This document shows positions 1 through 7,619 of a DNA stretch of 34,413 nucleotides, in pieces; the stretch's first letter is position 1, and each line of letters starts with the position of its first letter. Below the pieces are notes generated by a model that ran no database searches, was not told the origin of the DNA, and worked only from the letters and a program-made list of their open reading frames with translations. The stretch is from Candidatus Eiseniibacteriota bacterium. GTDB lineage: Bacteria > Joyebacterota > Joyebacteria > Joyebacterales > Joyebacteraceae. Where the stretch lies: assembly GCA_030613615.1 (NCBI GenBank), contig JAUWLR010000014.1:1-34413 (forward strand). Direction: 5' to 3'. The translations under genes were made by a program, and so were the position numbers.

Positions 1-148
1 TACTGAAGCAAGGCGCGTACCACTCCTACGGGGTTTCTGGGGGTATTTGTCGCCTCTCATGGCCGGGTCCGGGCGCCGGCCAGCACCGCAGGCGGAGAGG
101 ACATTTTAGCTTTGCAGTTAGAGAGGACATTTACGCTTAGCCTACACA
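1..148. mobile_element. probable end of a truncated insertion sequence
   Basis: The stretch carries two copies of the 12-mer GAGAGGACATTT at 95-106 and 121-132, spaced 26 bp apart, and ends near 148 with CCTACACA. Read on the minus strand, the element would begin TGTGTAGG and contain repeated TGTCCTCTC boxes. This is the layout of multi-repeat termini of IS21/IS481-type elements, with TG...CA ends and internal transposase-binding repeats. No transposase reading frame is visible because the window starts here. The family assignment is inference; the repeats themselves are directly visible. Confidence 0.4.
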
Positions 149-260
149 AGGTCAGCGGGCAGGCTTGACTGATTCTATGCTCAGACGGTAACCTTATCAG
201 CTAATCGAAGCGCGCCAGATCGAAGCCAATATCCACAACCTCAATCGAAGGGAGACGCCG
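149..260. other. leader upstream of the M16 peptidase gene
   Basis: These 112 bases separate the repeat-bearing end from the first gene. A TTGACT at 165-170 could be a -35 box, but no convincing -10 lies 16-18 bp downstream (best is TAACCT). A good ribosome binding site, AAGGGAGA at 248-255, lies just before the ATG at 261. No RNA gene or terminator is visible. Confidence 0.4.
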
Positions 261-2123
261 ATGCGGTGGTTTCTGAACGGGTTGGTGTGCCTTCTGGTGC
301 TGGCCGTCGGGCTTGTTTCCGCGGCCACTGCCGGGACGCTAGAGGACAAGGTCACGGAGTTCAAACTCGACAACGGCATGAAGTTCATCGTCATCGAGCG
401 TCACGAGGCCCCGGTCGCCTTCTGCGCCGTCGGGTTCAAGGTCGGCGCGATCTACGAACGACCCGGAATCACCGGCATCTCGCATCTCCTCGAGCACATG
501 CTGTTCAAGGGGACCGAGACGTTGGGTACGAAGGACTACGAGGCGGAGAAGAAGTTCCTCGACCGCGAGGACGAGCTGGCGGAACAGATCCGCGAGCTCA
601 TGCTGGAGATTGAGCCGTGGCGACTCGAGTACTTCGATGAGTACGTGAACGAGCTGACATCATCGTTCAGCGAGGAGGACCGCGAGACCATGGGCTCGGA
701 CCGCGCGCTCGAGCTCGAGCTTCTCGTCGAGCAGATGGAGGAGGTCGGGCCCGCCGACGACATGCGGTCGCTCTACGGTCTGCTCGAGGAGGGCGAGACC
801 GACTACTTCGATCTCTACCTCACGCTCAAGAGGACCGAGATGGGCCTCTACGACACACAGGCAGAGCACCGGGAGCTCATCATCTCGAACGAGCTGTGGG
901 AGACGTACGTGAACAACGGCTCGCAGATGCTGAACGCGGGCACGTCGAACGACGGCACGTTCTACTTCGCCTATCTGCCGGCGAATCGCCTCGAGCTCTT
1001 CATGCTCATGGAGTCGGACCGGATGGCCAACCCCGTCTTCCGCGAGTTCTACACGGAACGCGACGTCGTTATGGAAGAGATGAGGATGAGCCTGAACGAT
1101 CCTGAAGACGTCCTCTACTACTCCTTCCTGTCGACCGCCTACACGGCCAGCATGTACGGGGTGCCGGTCCTTGGATGGGCTTCTGACGTGACGATGATCA
1201 CCCGCACGGACCTTCAGGAGTACTTCGACCGCAACTACGCGCCGAACAATGCGGTGGGCTTCTTCGCCGGCGACCTCGATCCTGACGAGGTCAGGCGCTT
1301 CGCGAAGAAGTACTTCGGGGCGATACCGCGCGGGGAGGACCTTCCGGCGCTCACCACGCGTGAGCCGAAGCAGCAGGGCGAGCGCAGGGTCGTCGTGAAG
1401 CAGGACGCGAAGCCCGCTATGATGATCGGCTACCACATACCTGCCTCACCTCACCCCGACACGTATGCGCTGAGCGCGCTGCAGTCGATTCTCTCCGGTG
1501 GGCGGACGAGTCGGTTCTACAAGGGCATCTACGAGAAGCAGGGGCTGACCAGAGAGGCGCCGGACGCTTGGACGGGGCCGGGCGACCGGCTCGACCCGCT
1601 GTTCACGATCTCAGCCGACCCGAAGGACCCGCATACTCTTCCGGAGGTGGAAGCAGCGATCCTCTCAGAGCTAGAGCGCGTCAAGACCGAGCCCGTCAGC
1701 ATGCGCGAGCTAGAGCGCGTGTGGAACCAGGACGAGGCCTCGCTTGTCAGAGCCCTCGGTTCCAACATTGGTCTGGCCTTCCGCGTCGGCATGTATGAGG
1801 CCATGAGAGGGGACTGGCGGGCGCTGCTTACAGATATGGAACGCATGAAGCAGGTGACGCCCGAGGACATAATGAGGGTCGCGGAGAAGTACCTCACGGA
1901 GGAGAATCGCACGGTCGCCTGGCTGATCGAGACGGAGTCTGAAGGAGGCGACGAAGGCGAAGAGGGGCCCGATTTCCGCGCGATCATGATGTGGGTCCAG
2001 ACGCTGCCAGAAGAGGAGCAGCGGGAACTCATGGGGAAGTTCATGACGCTGGACGACGCGGGGAAGAAGGTCTTCGCCTGGGAGCTCTCGTCGAGGATGA
2101 AGGCGGAGCAGGAGAAGAGCTAG
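261..2123 (+). CDS. secreted M16 zinc metallopeptidase, catalytic subunit
   Basis: Predicted processing peptidase/insulinase-like enzyme (M16) that would cleave peptides in the periplasm or at the envelope. Residues 1-25 form a signal peptide. The inverted zinc motif HxxEH is intact (H75, E78, H79 in SHLLEHM), followed by the usual FKGTE. The likely third ligand is E251 in the ANRLELFMLMESDRM region. That lies about 172 residues after E78, where the family norm is about 75, so roughly 100 extra acidic, helix-prone residues (about 95-210) are inserted in the catalytic half. The C-terminal half (from about 370) is the second M16 domain. The start is the ATG at 261 behind AAGGGAGA. The downstream neighbour, 58 bp away, is an M16 protein without the zinc motif, so the two probably form the usual active/inactive heterodimer. 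Confidence 0.9.
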   Translation: MRWFLNGLVCLLVLAVGLVSAATAGTLEDKVTEFKLDNGMKFIVIERHEAPVAFCAVGFKVGAIYERPGITGISHLLEHMLFKGTETLGTKDYEAEKKFLDREDELAEQIRELMLEIEPWRLEYFDEYVNELTSSFSEEDRETMGSDRALELELLVEQMEEVGPADDMRSLYGLLEEGETDYFDLYLTLKRTEMGLYDTQAEHRELIISNELWETYVNNGSQMLNAGTSNDGTFYFAYLPANRLELFMLMESDRMANPVFREFYTERDVVMEEMRMSLNDPEDVLYYSFLSTAYTASMYGVPVLGWASDVTMITRTDLQEYFDRNYAPNNAVGFFAGDLDPDEVRRFAKKYFGAIPRGEDLPALTTREPKQQGERRVVVKQDAKPAMMIGYHIPASPHPDTYALSALQSILSGGRTSRFYKGIYEKQGLTREAPDAWTGPGDRLDPLFTISADPKDPHTLPEVEAAILSELERVKTEPVSMRELERVWNQDEASLVRALGSNIGLAFRVGMYEAMRGDWRALLTDMERMKQVTPEDIMRVAEKYLTEENRTVAWLIETESEGGDEGEEGPDFRAIMMWVQTLPEEEQRELMGKFMTLDDAGKKVFAWELSSRMKAEQEKS

Positions 2124-2181
2124 AGCCGGAACTGTCGGCGCGGCCTACCGCGCCTGTGATGAGAGAGACAAGGAGCCAATC

Positions 2182-3642
2182 ATGAAGAGACTTCTCACCA
2201 TCGGCCTGGTTCTTCTCGTCGCTGTCCTGTTTGTGGGGGCGGCGCAGGCCGAGAAGGTCAAGCACCCGAGCAAGCTCAAGTACCCGAAGCTCAAGCTGAC
2301 GACACCCGAGTATGAGGAACTGACGTTCGCGAACGGCATGACCGGTTTCCTGATCGAGGACCACGAGGTGCCGGTCGTCAACATGACGATGATCTTCGGC
2401 ACGGGCAGGCCGGCCGTGGACAAGGTCGGGCTCGGGGGACTGGCCGCCTGGACCATAAGGAACGGTGGCAGCGAGGACTGGCCGGGCGACAGGATCAACG
2501 AGGAGCTGGAGTTCGTCGACGCCTACGTGGAGGTCGGCCGCCCGGCGGGAGGCGGCGGGATGATGGGTCGCAGCCGCGGTCCCTCGGGAGACAGCCGCAG
2601 CACGAGCGTCAGCGTCAACTGCCTGAAGAAAGACCTCCCGCTCTGCCTGGAGATCATGAGCGAGCTGCTCGTTAGCCCGGCCCTCCCTGAGGAGAAGATC
2701 GAGCTCAGGCGCGAGACGATGCTCGAGAACATCCGACGCGAGAACGACGAGCCGCGCGGGATCGCCGGGCGAGAGCTGGCGAGAATCCTCTACAGCGACC
2801 ATCCGAAGGCGTGGCGGGCGACCGAGGAGACGGTGACCGCGATAACGCGCGACGACCTCATCGCGTACCAGCAGGCGTTCTTCCGCCCGAACAACGCCAT
2901 CATCGGGATCTCGGGCGATGTGACGAAGGACGAGATCATGGGGCTGCTCGACGAAGCCCTCGCGAGCTGGGAACAGGCGGAGGTCGTCATCGAGCCCGAG
3001 CCCGAGCTTCCCCTCACGTTCGAGCCGTCGGTCAACTACGTGTTCAAGGACATCGACCAGGGCGTCATCATGATCGGACACCTCGGCCTCAACAGCCGCG
3101 ACGAGAACCGCCCGGCGGTCCAGATAATGAACTTCATCCTTGGGGGAGGAAGTTTCACGTCCCGCATTACGCAGAAGGTGAGGACCGAAGAGGGCCTTGC
3201 GTACGCGGCATACTCTCGCTACTCGCACGATGCATGGACCTACGGCACGTTTGTTGCCTCTTCTCAGACGAGGTCCGACGCGACGGCACGGGCCGCGTCT
3301 CTCATTGTTGACCTGATCGTGGAGATGCAGGCCGAGGGACCGTCGGAGGAGGAGTTCGAGAACGCACGGGACGCGTACCTGAACAAGCGAGTGTTCGACT
3401 ACGACTCGAAGGCCGCGGTCGTTCGGCGGCTTGTCCAGCTGAAGTGGCAGGGCCGGCCTCTCGACACTCCCGAGCGGGACATCGAGACGATTGAGAATCT
3501 GACTCTCGACGACGTCAAGGCGGCGGCAGCCGAGTACCTGCATCCCGATGGGCTGGTCATGCTCTTCGTGGGTGATGCTGAGAAGTTCGAGCAGCCGCTG
3601 TCCAACTTCGGAGAGGTCAACGTCATCGAGCTGTCGGAGTAG
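2182..3642 (+). CDS. secreted M16 peptidase-like protein, non-catalytic partner
   Basis: A 486-residue M16 homologue with a signal peptide (residues 1-24, ending AQA). The HxxEH zinc motif is absent: the equivalent helix reads GLGGLAAWTIRNGG. The C-terminal half keeps the R/Y pair of the non-catalytic subunit (R334 and Y341 in KVRTEEGLAYA), which in known bacterial M16 heterodimers supports substrate binding by the active partner. A glycine-rich loop (GGGGMMGRSRG, about residues 118-130) sits where the active subunit has its catalytic-domain surface. The RBS AAGGAG at 2170-2175 is 6 nt from the ATG. It is almost certainly co-transcribed with the preceding gene and contributes to one enzyme. 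The physiological substrate is unknown. Confidence 0.87.
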   Translation: MKRLLTIGLVLLVAVLFVGAAQAEKVKHPSKLKYPKLKLTTPEYEELTFANGMTGFLIEDHEVPVVNMTMIFGTGRPAVDKVGLGGLAAWTIRNGGSEDWPGDRINEELEFVDAYVEVGRPAGGGGMMGRSRGPSGDSRSTSVSVNCLKKDLPLCLEIMSELLVSPALPEEKIELRRETMLENIRRENDEPRGIAGRELARILYSDHPKAWRATEETVTAITRDDLIAYQQAFFRPNNAIIGISGDVTKDEIMGLLDEALASWEQAEVVIEPEPELPLTFEPSVNYVFKDIDQGVIMIGHLGLNSRDENRPAVQIMNFILGGGSFTSRITQKVRTEEGLAYAAYSRYSHDAWTYGTFVASSQTRSDATARAASLIVDLIVEMQAEGPSEEEFENARDAYLNKRVFDYDSKAAVVRRLVQLKWQGRPLDTPERDIETIENLTLDDVKAAAAEYLHPDGLVMLFVGDAEKFEQPLSNFGEVNVIELSE

Positions 3643-3948
3643 CGGGAGGGCCAAGCCTCGGTTGTGCAGGATCAAGGCGGCGTTCGAGTAGACTTCGCTG
3701 AGCGCACATGGCAGCGCGTCACGCACTCGCATTCGGGCCCGTGAGGGGCGTTCGCCAACAGGCGGCCTCCCGCGGGTCCGGATTCGCGTACTTGACATAG
3801 GTGGCCCAGTCTGGTATCATGCTCGTGCCGGCTTCGTTTCACTTCGCGCGCCTCGGCTGGGAGGGCCAGAGGCCGCACCGAGGTGACGGGGAACCGGCGC
3901 AACTTTTGTGTTCACACGTCGTTCCCAGGCTCGGGGAGGTCCGGAAGC
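3643..3948 (+). other. intergenic region with promoter and structured leader
   Basis: This 306-bp gap separates the M16 pair from the capB operon. The left half (3643-3790) shows no gene, repeat or clear terminator. The right half holds the promoter at 3792-3820 and, downstream of it, a leader of about 120 nt. In the leader, CCTCGG (3851-3856) can pair with CCGAGG (3878-3883) around an inner GGCC/GGCC pairing. I do not recognise a known riboswitch class here. Confidence 0.5.
3792..3820 (+). promoter_or_regulatory. sigma-70-type promoter of the capB operon
   Basis: TTGACA at 3792-3797, a 17-bp spacer, then TATCAT at 3815-3820 preceded by TGG (extended -10, TGnTATCAT). The -35 matches consensus fully and the -10 matches 5 of 6 positions. 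Transcription would start near 3827, giving a leader of about 120 nt before capB. It stands out against otherwise GC-rich sequence. Confidence 0.75.
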
Positions 3949-5118
3949 ATGATCCTGGTGTTCCTGCTGGCCGTGGCATTCCTCATCTACGGCGTCGTGG
4001 AATACCGCGTGCATCTCGCCAACCTGCGTGCAATCCCCATCCGTGTTCACGTCAACGGCACCCGGGGCAAGTCCTCCGTCGCAAGGCTCATCGCGGCCGG
4101 TCTTCGGGCAGGGGGCATACGCACCGTGGCCAAGACCACCGGCTCCGCCGCCAGGTACATCCACCCGGACGGCGCCGAGGAACCCGTCTCAAGGCCAGGT
4201 CCACCTAATATCCGCGAACAGCTGGGCATCGTGAGGCGTTCCAGGCGCGAAGACGCCAGGGCTCTGGTCCTCGAGTGCATGGCCATCCGGCCCGATCTTC
4301 AGAGGCTCTGCGAGCACATGATCGTCAAGGCTACGGTCGGCGTCATCACGAACGCGCGCCCGGACCATCTGGACGTCATGGGTCCCACCGTGGACGACGT
4401 GGCGGTCGCCCTCGCCGGGACCGTTCCGACCGGAGGCGCGCTCTTCACGTCCGAGCACGCGCGGCTCCAGACCTTCGCGGAGCAAGCAGTGGCACAGGGC
4501 ACCGAGGTGCATGAGGTGCTGCCCGAGGCGGCCGACCAGAGCCTCTCTCGCGGCTTCAGGTACGTCGAGCACCTCGAGAACGTCGTACTGGCGCTCGCCG
4601 TCTGCGAGCATCTTGGCGTTCCGTCCGACACCGCCGTCAAGGGCATGCGGGAAGCGACGCCCGACCCGGGCGCGCTCTTCATTCACGAGGTCCACGAGGG
4701 CGGCAAGGAGCTCGAGTTCGTGAGCGCCTTCGCGGCGAACGACCGCGACTCGATCGTGGCCATCTGGAAGACACTGAATCCGCACTCTGACCCCGGTCGG
4801 ACCGTGATCGTCATCGCCAGTATGCGAGCCGACCGTCCGGACCGCGTCTTCCAGTTCGGCGAGATCATCGCCGACGACCTTCCCGCCGACCACTACATCC
4901 TGACCGGCGGAATGACGCATCCCGTGAAGTCGATAGCTAGGAGCCGCGGGCTCGGGGCCGAGAAGATCCACGACCTCGGCGGGAAGAGTGCCGAGGAGGT
5001 CTTCACGAAGGTCGTAGAATTGACGCCCGAGCGCGCGATCGTCGTGGGCGTGGGCAACATCGGTGGCACGGGCGGACAGATACTGTCGTTGTTCCGAGAG
5101 AGGAGCAAGAGAGAGTGA
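3949..5118 (+). CDS. capB: poly-gamma-glutamate synthase subunit CapB/PgsB
   Basis: ATP-dependent amide ligase of the Mur-ligase fold that polymerises glutamate through gamma-carboxyl linkages at the inner face of the cytoplasmic membrane. An N-terminal membrane segment (1-18) is followed by the P-loop GTRGKSS (37-43) and the family motif TNARPDHLDVMG. I chose ATG 3949 (389 aa) over an in-frame ATG 22 codons upstream. GGGGAGG at 3933-3939 fits the later start, and it begins directly with the membrane helix as CapB proteins do. It overlaps capC by 4 bp (GTGA). Together with capC and pgsW it forms a poly-gamma-glutamate locus. No capA homologue is seen nearby. Confidence 0.93.
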   Translation: MILVFLLAVAFLIYGVVEYRVHLANLRAIPIRVHVNGTRGKSSVARLIAAGLRAGGIRTVAKTTGSAARYIHPDGAEEPVSRPGPPNIREQLGIVRRSRREDARALVLECMAIRPDLQRLCEHMIVKATVGVITNARPDHLDVMGPTVDDVAVALAGTVPTGGALFTSEHARLQTFAEQAVAQGTEVHEVLPEAADQSLSRGFRYVEHLENVVLALAVCEHLGVPSDTAVKGMREATPDPGALFIHEVHEGGKELEFVSAFAANDRDSIVAIWKTLNPHSDPGRTVIVIASMRADRPDRVFQFGEIIADDLPADHYILTGGMTHPVKSIARSRGLGAEKIHDLGGKSAEEVFTKVVELTPERAIVVGVGNIGGTGGQILSLFRERSKRE

Positions 5119-5576
5119 TACCTATTGCGGTAGGGCTTGGGCTCGTGATGAGCCTCATCTTCTCGGAGGCCTTCGGACTCGCGGCCGGTGGCATGGTCGT
5201 CCCGGGCTACATCGCCCTGGCCATGGCCGAGCCCTGGCGAGTCGTCGGAACGATCGCGGCCGCCATCGTCACGTTTCTTATCGTCCGCCTGCTCGGCCGG
5301 GTGATGCTCCTCTACGGGAAGAGGCACCTGGTCATGGTCATCCTCATCGGGTTCATCTGCGGCCATCTGACGAGGGTCTTCTTCGGCAGGCCCGAGCTCC
5401 CGGAGTTCCTGAGCTTCGAGGCCGTCGGCTACATTATCCCCGGACTGATCGCCTACTGGATGGAAAGGCAGGGCGCGGTCGCAACGTTGATGGCGATGCT
5501 GATGGCGGCCGTCCTGGTCCGACTCGTTCTCATCGTCGTCGTCGGAGGAGTGCCGATTGAAATACCGTCCTGGTAG
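5115..5576 (+). CDS. capC: poly-gamma-glutamate synthase membrane subunit CapC/PgsC
   Basis: A 153-residue polytopic membrane protein of the CapC family, the partner of CapB in the membrane synthase. About four to five hydrophobic segments are visible, with the family's early GGMVVPGYIA motif (about residues 25-34) and a later GYIIPGLIAYW. The length matches known CapC (about 150 aa). Translation starts at GTG 5115, overlapping the capB stop (GTGA), so synthesis is coupled to capB. Its 3' end overlaps pgsW by 20 bp. Its role in chain elongation or translocation is known only in outline for the family. Confidence 0.93.
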   Translation: MIPIAVGLGLVMSLIFSEAFGLAAGGMVVPGYIALAMAEPWRVVGTIAAAIVTFLIVRLLGRVMLLYGKRHLVMVILIGFICGHLTRVFFGRPELPEFLSFEAVGYIIPGLIAYWMERQGAVATLMAMLMAAVLVRLVLIVVVGGVPIEIPSW

Positions 5577-6657
5577 TGTTCACGTGATGAGTCTCGTAGC
5601 GCTTGCCATCGTCGGGCTGGCGCTCCTCGCGGTAGCCGAGCGCTCGAAAGACCCGGTGATGCAGGAGTACTTCAGCGAGAAGATGGAAGCGGTGACCCTG
5701 ACGCGTGCGGGGCTCGATGCCATTCGGGAGGCACGGCTGGGGCTGGGTGGGCCGATAGACGTCGTCAACGACCCGAACGAGACGGGACTCATCGGTCGCG
5801 AACTCTCGCCCATCACCTCGAGTAGAGGCTCTCACGAGCAGAAGCTCCGTGCGCTCGACCCTAATCTCGCGGCGGTGTTCTTGGAACTTCTCAAGCGTGG
5901 CCGTGTCGGGGAGGGCGACCTGGTGGCGGTCGCTGTCACGGGGGCGTTCCCGATGCTGAACGCGGCGGTGCTGGTGGCCATCGAGACGCTGGGCGCCACG
6001 CCCGTCACGATCACGTCGGTGGGCTCGTCGATGTGGGGCGCGAACGACCCCGACCTCACGTGGCTGGACATGGAGTCGGTGCTGATAGACGCGGGTCTCC
6101 TGAAGCACCGCTCCGTCGCGGCGTCGCGGGGTGGTGGCGATGACCGAGGACGGGGGCTTTCGCCGGAGGGACGCGCGCTGGTCGACAGCGCGGCCGTGAG
6201 GAACGGCGTTCCTCTCATTGACGAGCCGACGCTCGACGAGAGCATCGCTCGCAGAATGGACATATACGAGGAAGCAGCGGACGGAGACGCCTACTCGGCC
6301 TACGTCAACATCGGAGGTGGTCAGGGCAGCATGGGAAGCTCGCAGGTCTATCGTCTTCTCAGGCCCGGCCTAGCAAGAAACCTCGGCACGAAGAACTTCC
6401 CGAGGCGGGGAACGCTGGTGCGCATGGCTCAGCAGGGCATGCCCGTGCTGCACGTGCCCAGCGCCGACCATTTCATCGAGCGTTATGACCTTGCGGCGGA
6501 GCCGACGCCGCTTCCCGACATCGGGACCGGCGGGATCTTCTTCAGAGACAGGTACAATGTCCCGCTCGCCGGGGTTCTGGCAGTCCTCTACGGATTTCTG
6601 ATCTTCGTGGTCGTCAGGATCGACCTGAAGCACTACCTGTTCCGCAAGCCGCAGTAG
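5557..6657 (+). CDS. pgsW: poly-gamma-glutamate system protein PgsW
   Basis: A 366-residue protein of the family found beside capB/capC where capA is absent. One hydrophobic segment lies at the N-terminus (about residues 11-28) and one near the C-terminus (about 332-352), so the central domain is probably periplasmic and anchored at both ends. A conserved-looking glycine-rich motif, NIGGGQGSMGSS, lies near residue 255. The start is TTG at 5557, set by GGAGGAG at 5544-5550 with 6-nt spacing. An ATG at 5587 is possible but has no ribosome binding site. The gene overlaps capC by 20 bp. The exact biochemical role of the family is not established; the context indicates polymer synthesis or release. 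Confidence 0.82.
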   Translation: MKYRPGSVHVMSLVALAIVGLALLAVAERSKDPVMQEYFSEKMEAVTLTRAGLDAIREARLGLGGPIDVVNDPNETGLIGRELSPITSSRGSHEQKLRALDPNLAAVFLELLKRGRVGEGDLVAVAVTGAFPMLNAAVLVAIETLGATPVTITSVGSSMWGANDPDLTWLDMESVLIDAGLLKHRSVAASRGGGDDRGRGLSPEGRALVDSAAVRNGVPLIDEPTLDESIARRMDIYEEAADGDAYSAYVNIGGGQGSMGSSQVYRLLRPGLARNLGTKNFPRRGTLVRMAQQGMPVLHVPSADHFIERYDLAAEPTPLPDIGTGGIFFRDRYNVPLAGVLAVLYGFLIFVVVRIDLKHYLFRKPQ

Positions 6658-6676
6658 AACGCGGCGGCTCTGGCTG

Positions 6677-6697
6677 CCGCCCGGGAGATCCGGGCGG
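6677..6697 (+). other. hairpin between pgsW and the next operon gene
   Basis: CCGCCCGG (6677-6684) and CCGGGCGG (6690-6697) form a perfect 8-bp GC-rich stem with a 5-nt loop, in the 62-nt gap between pgsW and the downstream envelope gene. No T-run follows, so it is not a standard intrinsic terminator. It could be an mRNA processing or stability element that sets the ratio of synthase to accessory proteins. Structure is seen; function is inferred. Confidence 0.45.
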
Positions 6698-6719
6698 ACG
6701 AGCCCGGACCGGAGGCGCA

Positions 6720-7619
6720 ATGAGAAGAACTCTCACCCTTGGCGTGATGGTCGCGGTGCTGGCCGCGGTCGTAGCGCAGGTCTCCGCCGCGGCCGACTGG
6801 AAGTCGTTCAGGCCGGCCGACTACTCGGCGAAGGTCAGGATTTCGGTCGACGACAAGAGGCTGACGTACTACCGCTTCACAGCAGACGAGCCTCTGACCT
6901 TCTCCGTCGAGGGGCCGACGCGCGTCAAGATCCTGACGCGCGTCCGTGTGCCCAATGACCGCGAGACGGTGGAGTACGGCGTGTCCATCTCTCGCGACGG
7001 CGTCCACGTCGAAACGCTCGAGAAGGAAGCCTACCCGAAGGAGTCCGCGTTCTACGTCGCGTTCAACACCTTCCGCCCGGGCGTCATCCGTCGCATCTAC
7101 ATCGACGTCCCGACGGGGCGGCACGGGTACGAGCTCAGGGCCGTCGGTGGGCATTCCGTGGACGCGCGCCTCTTCGAGTCTGCCAAGTCGAAACCGTCGC
7201 TCGTGTCCATCGCGCCGCGAGACTACGACTCGGTCGAGACGCTCTACTATCGCGACAAGGAACTGACCTACTACCTGATGACGAAGGACGCGCTCGTCGT
7301 GCTCGACGTCATCGGACCCACGAGCATCAAGGTCAATACCAGGCTGCTCTACGACGCCACGATGCTGGGAAGACAGACCTACATCGTCGGTGTCCGGGCG
7401 CCGGGTGCTCCCGAGGACCTCTACAAGATCGACGCGGGGCCGTCGCAGACCGTCGTGTGCCGGGACCGCGACGACGTGATACCCGGGGCGCTTCGTCACT
7501 TCGTGCTCGAGGTCCCGAAGGGAGCGCACACGTACGAGTTCCGGCTGGTGGACGCCGCGGCGGGCGGGCTCGCCGTCAAGTTCTACATACCACGCGGGGA
7601 CCTGACGAATGAGCCGTAA
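6720..7619 (+). CDS. unrecognised periplasmic protein with duplicated beta domain
   Basis: A 299-residue protein with a signal peptide (residues 1-23, ending VSAAA). I recognise no named family. The mature part consists of two related beta-rich repeats. Each begins with a tyrosine-rich strand (LTYYRFTADEPLTF and LTYYLMTKDALVVL), continues with EGPTRVKI or IGPTSIKV, and ends with a PxGxHxYE/Y strand (DVPTGRHGYEL and EVPKGAHTYEF). A third copy of this repeat begins the next gene. The RBS GGAGG at 6711-6715 precedes the ATG. It lies 62 nt after pgsW and overlaps the next gene by 11 bp. I infer a carbohydrate- or polymer-contacting periplasmic protein of the poly-gamma-glutamate export system; this is context only. 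Confidence 0.8.
   Translation: MRRTLTLGVMVAVLAAVVAQVSAAADWKSFRPADYSAKVRISVDDKRLTYYRFTADEPLTFSVEGPTRVKILTRVRVPNDRETVEYGVSISRDGVHVETLEKEAYPKESAFYVAFNTFRPGVIRRIYIDVPTGRHGYELRAVGGHSVDARLFESAKSKPSLVSIAPRDYDSVETLYYRDKELTYYLMTKDALVVLDVIGPTSIKVNTRLLYDATMLGRQTYIVGVRAPGAPEDLYKIDAGPSQTVVCRDRDDVIPGALRHFVLEVPKGAHTYEFRLVDAAAGGLAVKFYIPRGDLTNEP

Noticed and set aside
95-132. CRISPR-like repeats
   Set aside because: Only two 12-bp copies with a 14-bp gap and no cas genes; an IS terminus is a better explanation.
165-194. Promoter for the M16 pair
   Set aside because: TTGACT is present but no acceptable -10 lies at 16-18 bp spacing.
2041-3798. Long open frame (about 585 codons) on the minus strand
   Set aside because: It is antisense to the M16 partner gene, with low-complexity basic composition and no supporting motif.
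3827-3948. Riboswitch in the capB leader
   Set aside because: Some pairing is possible but no conserved core of a known class was recognised, and the structure is modest.
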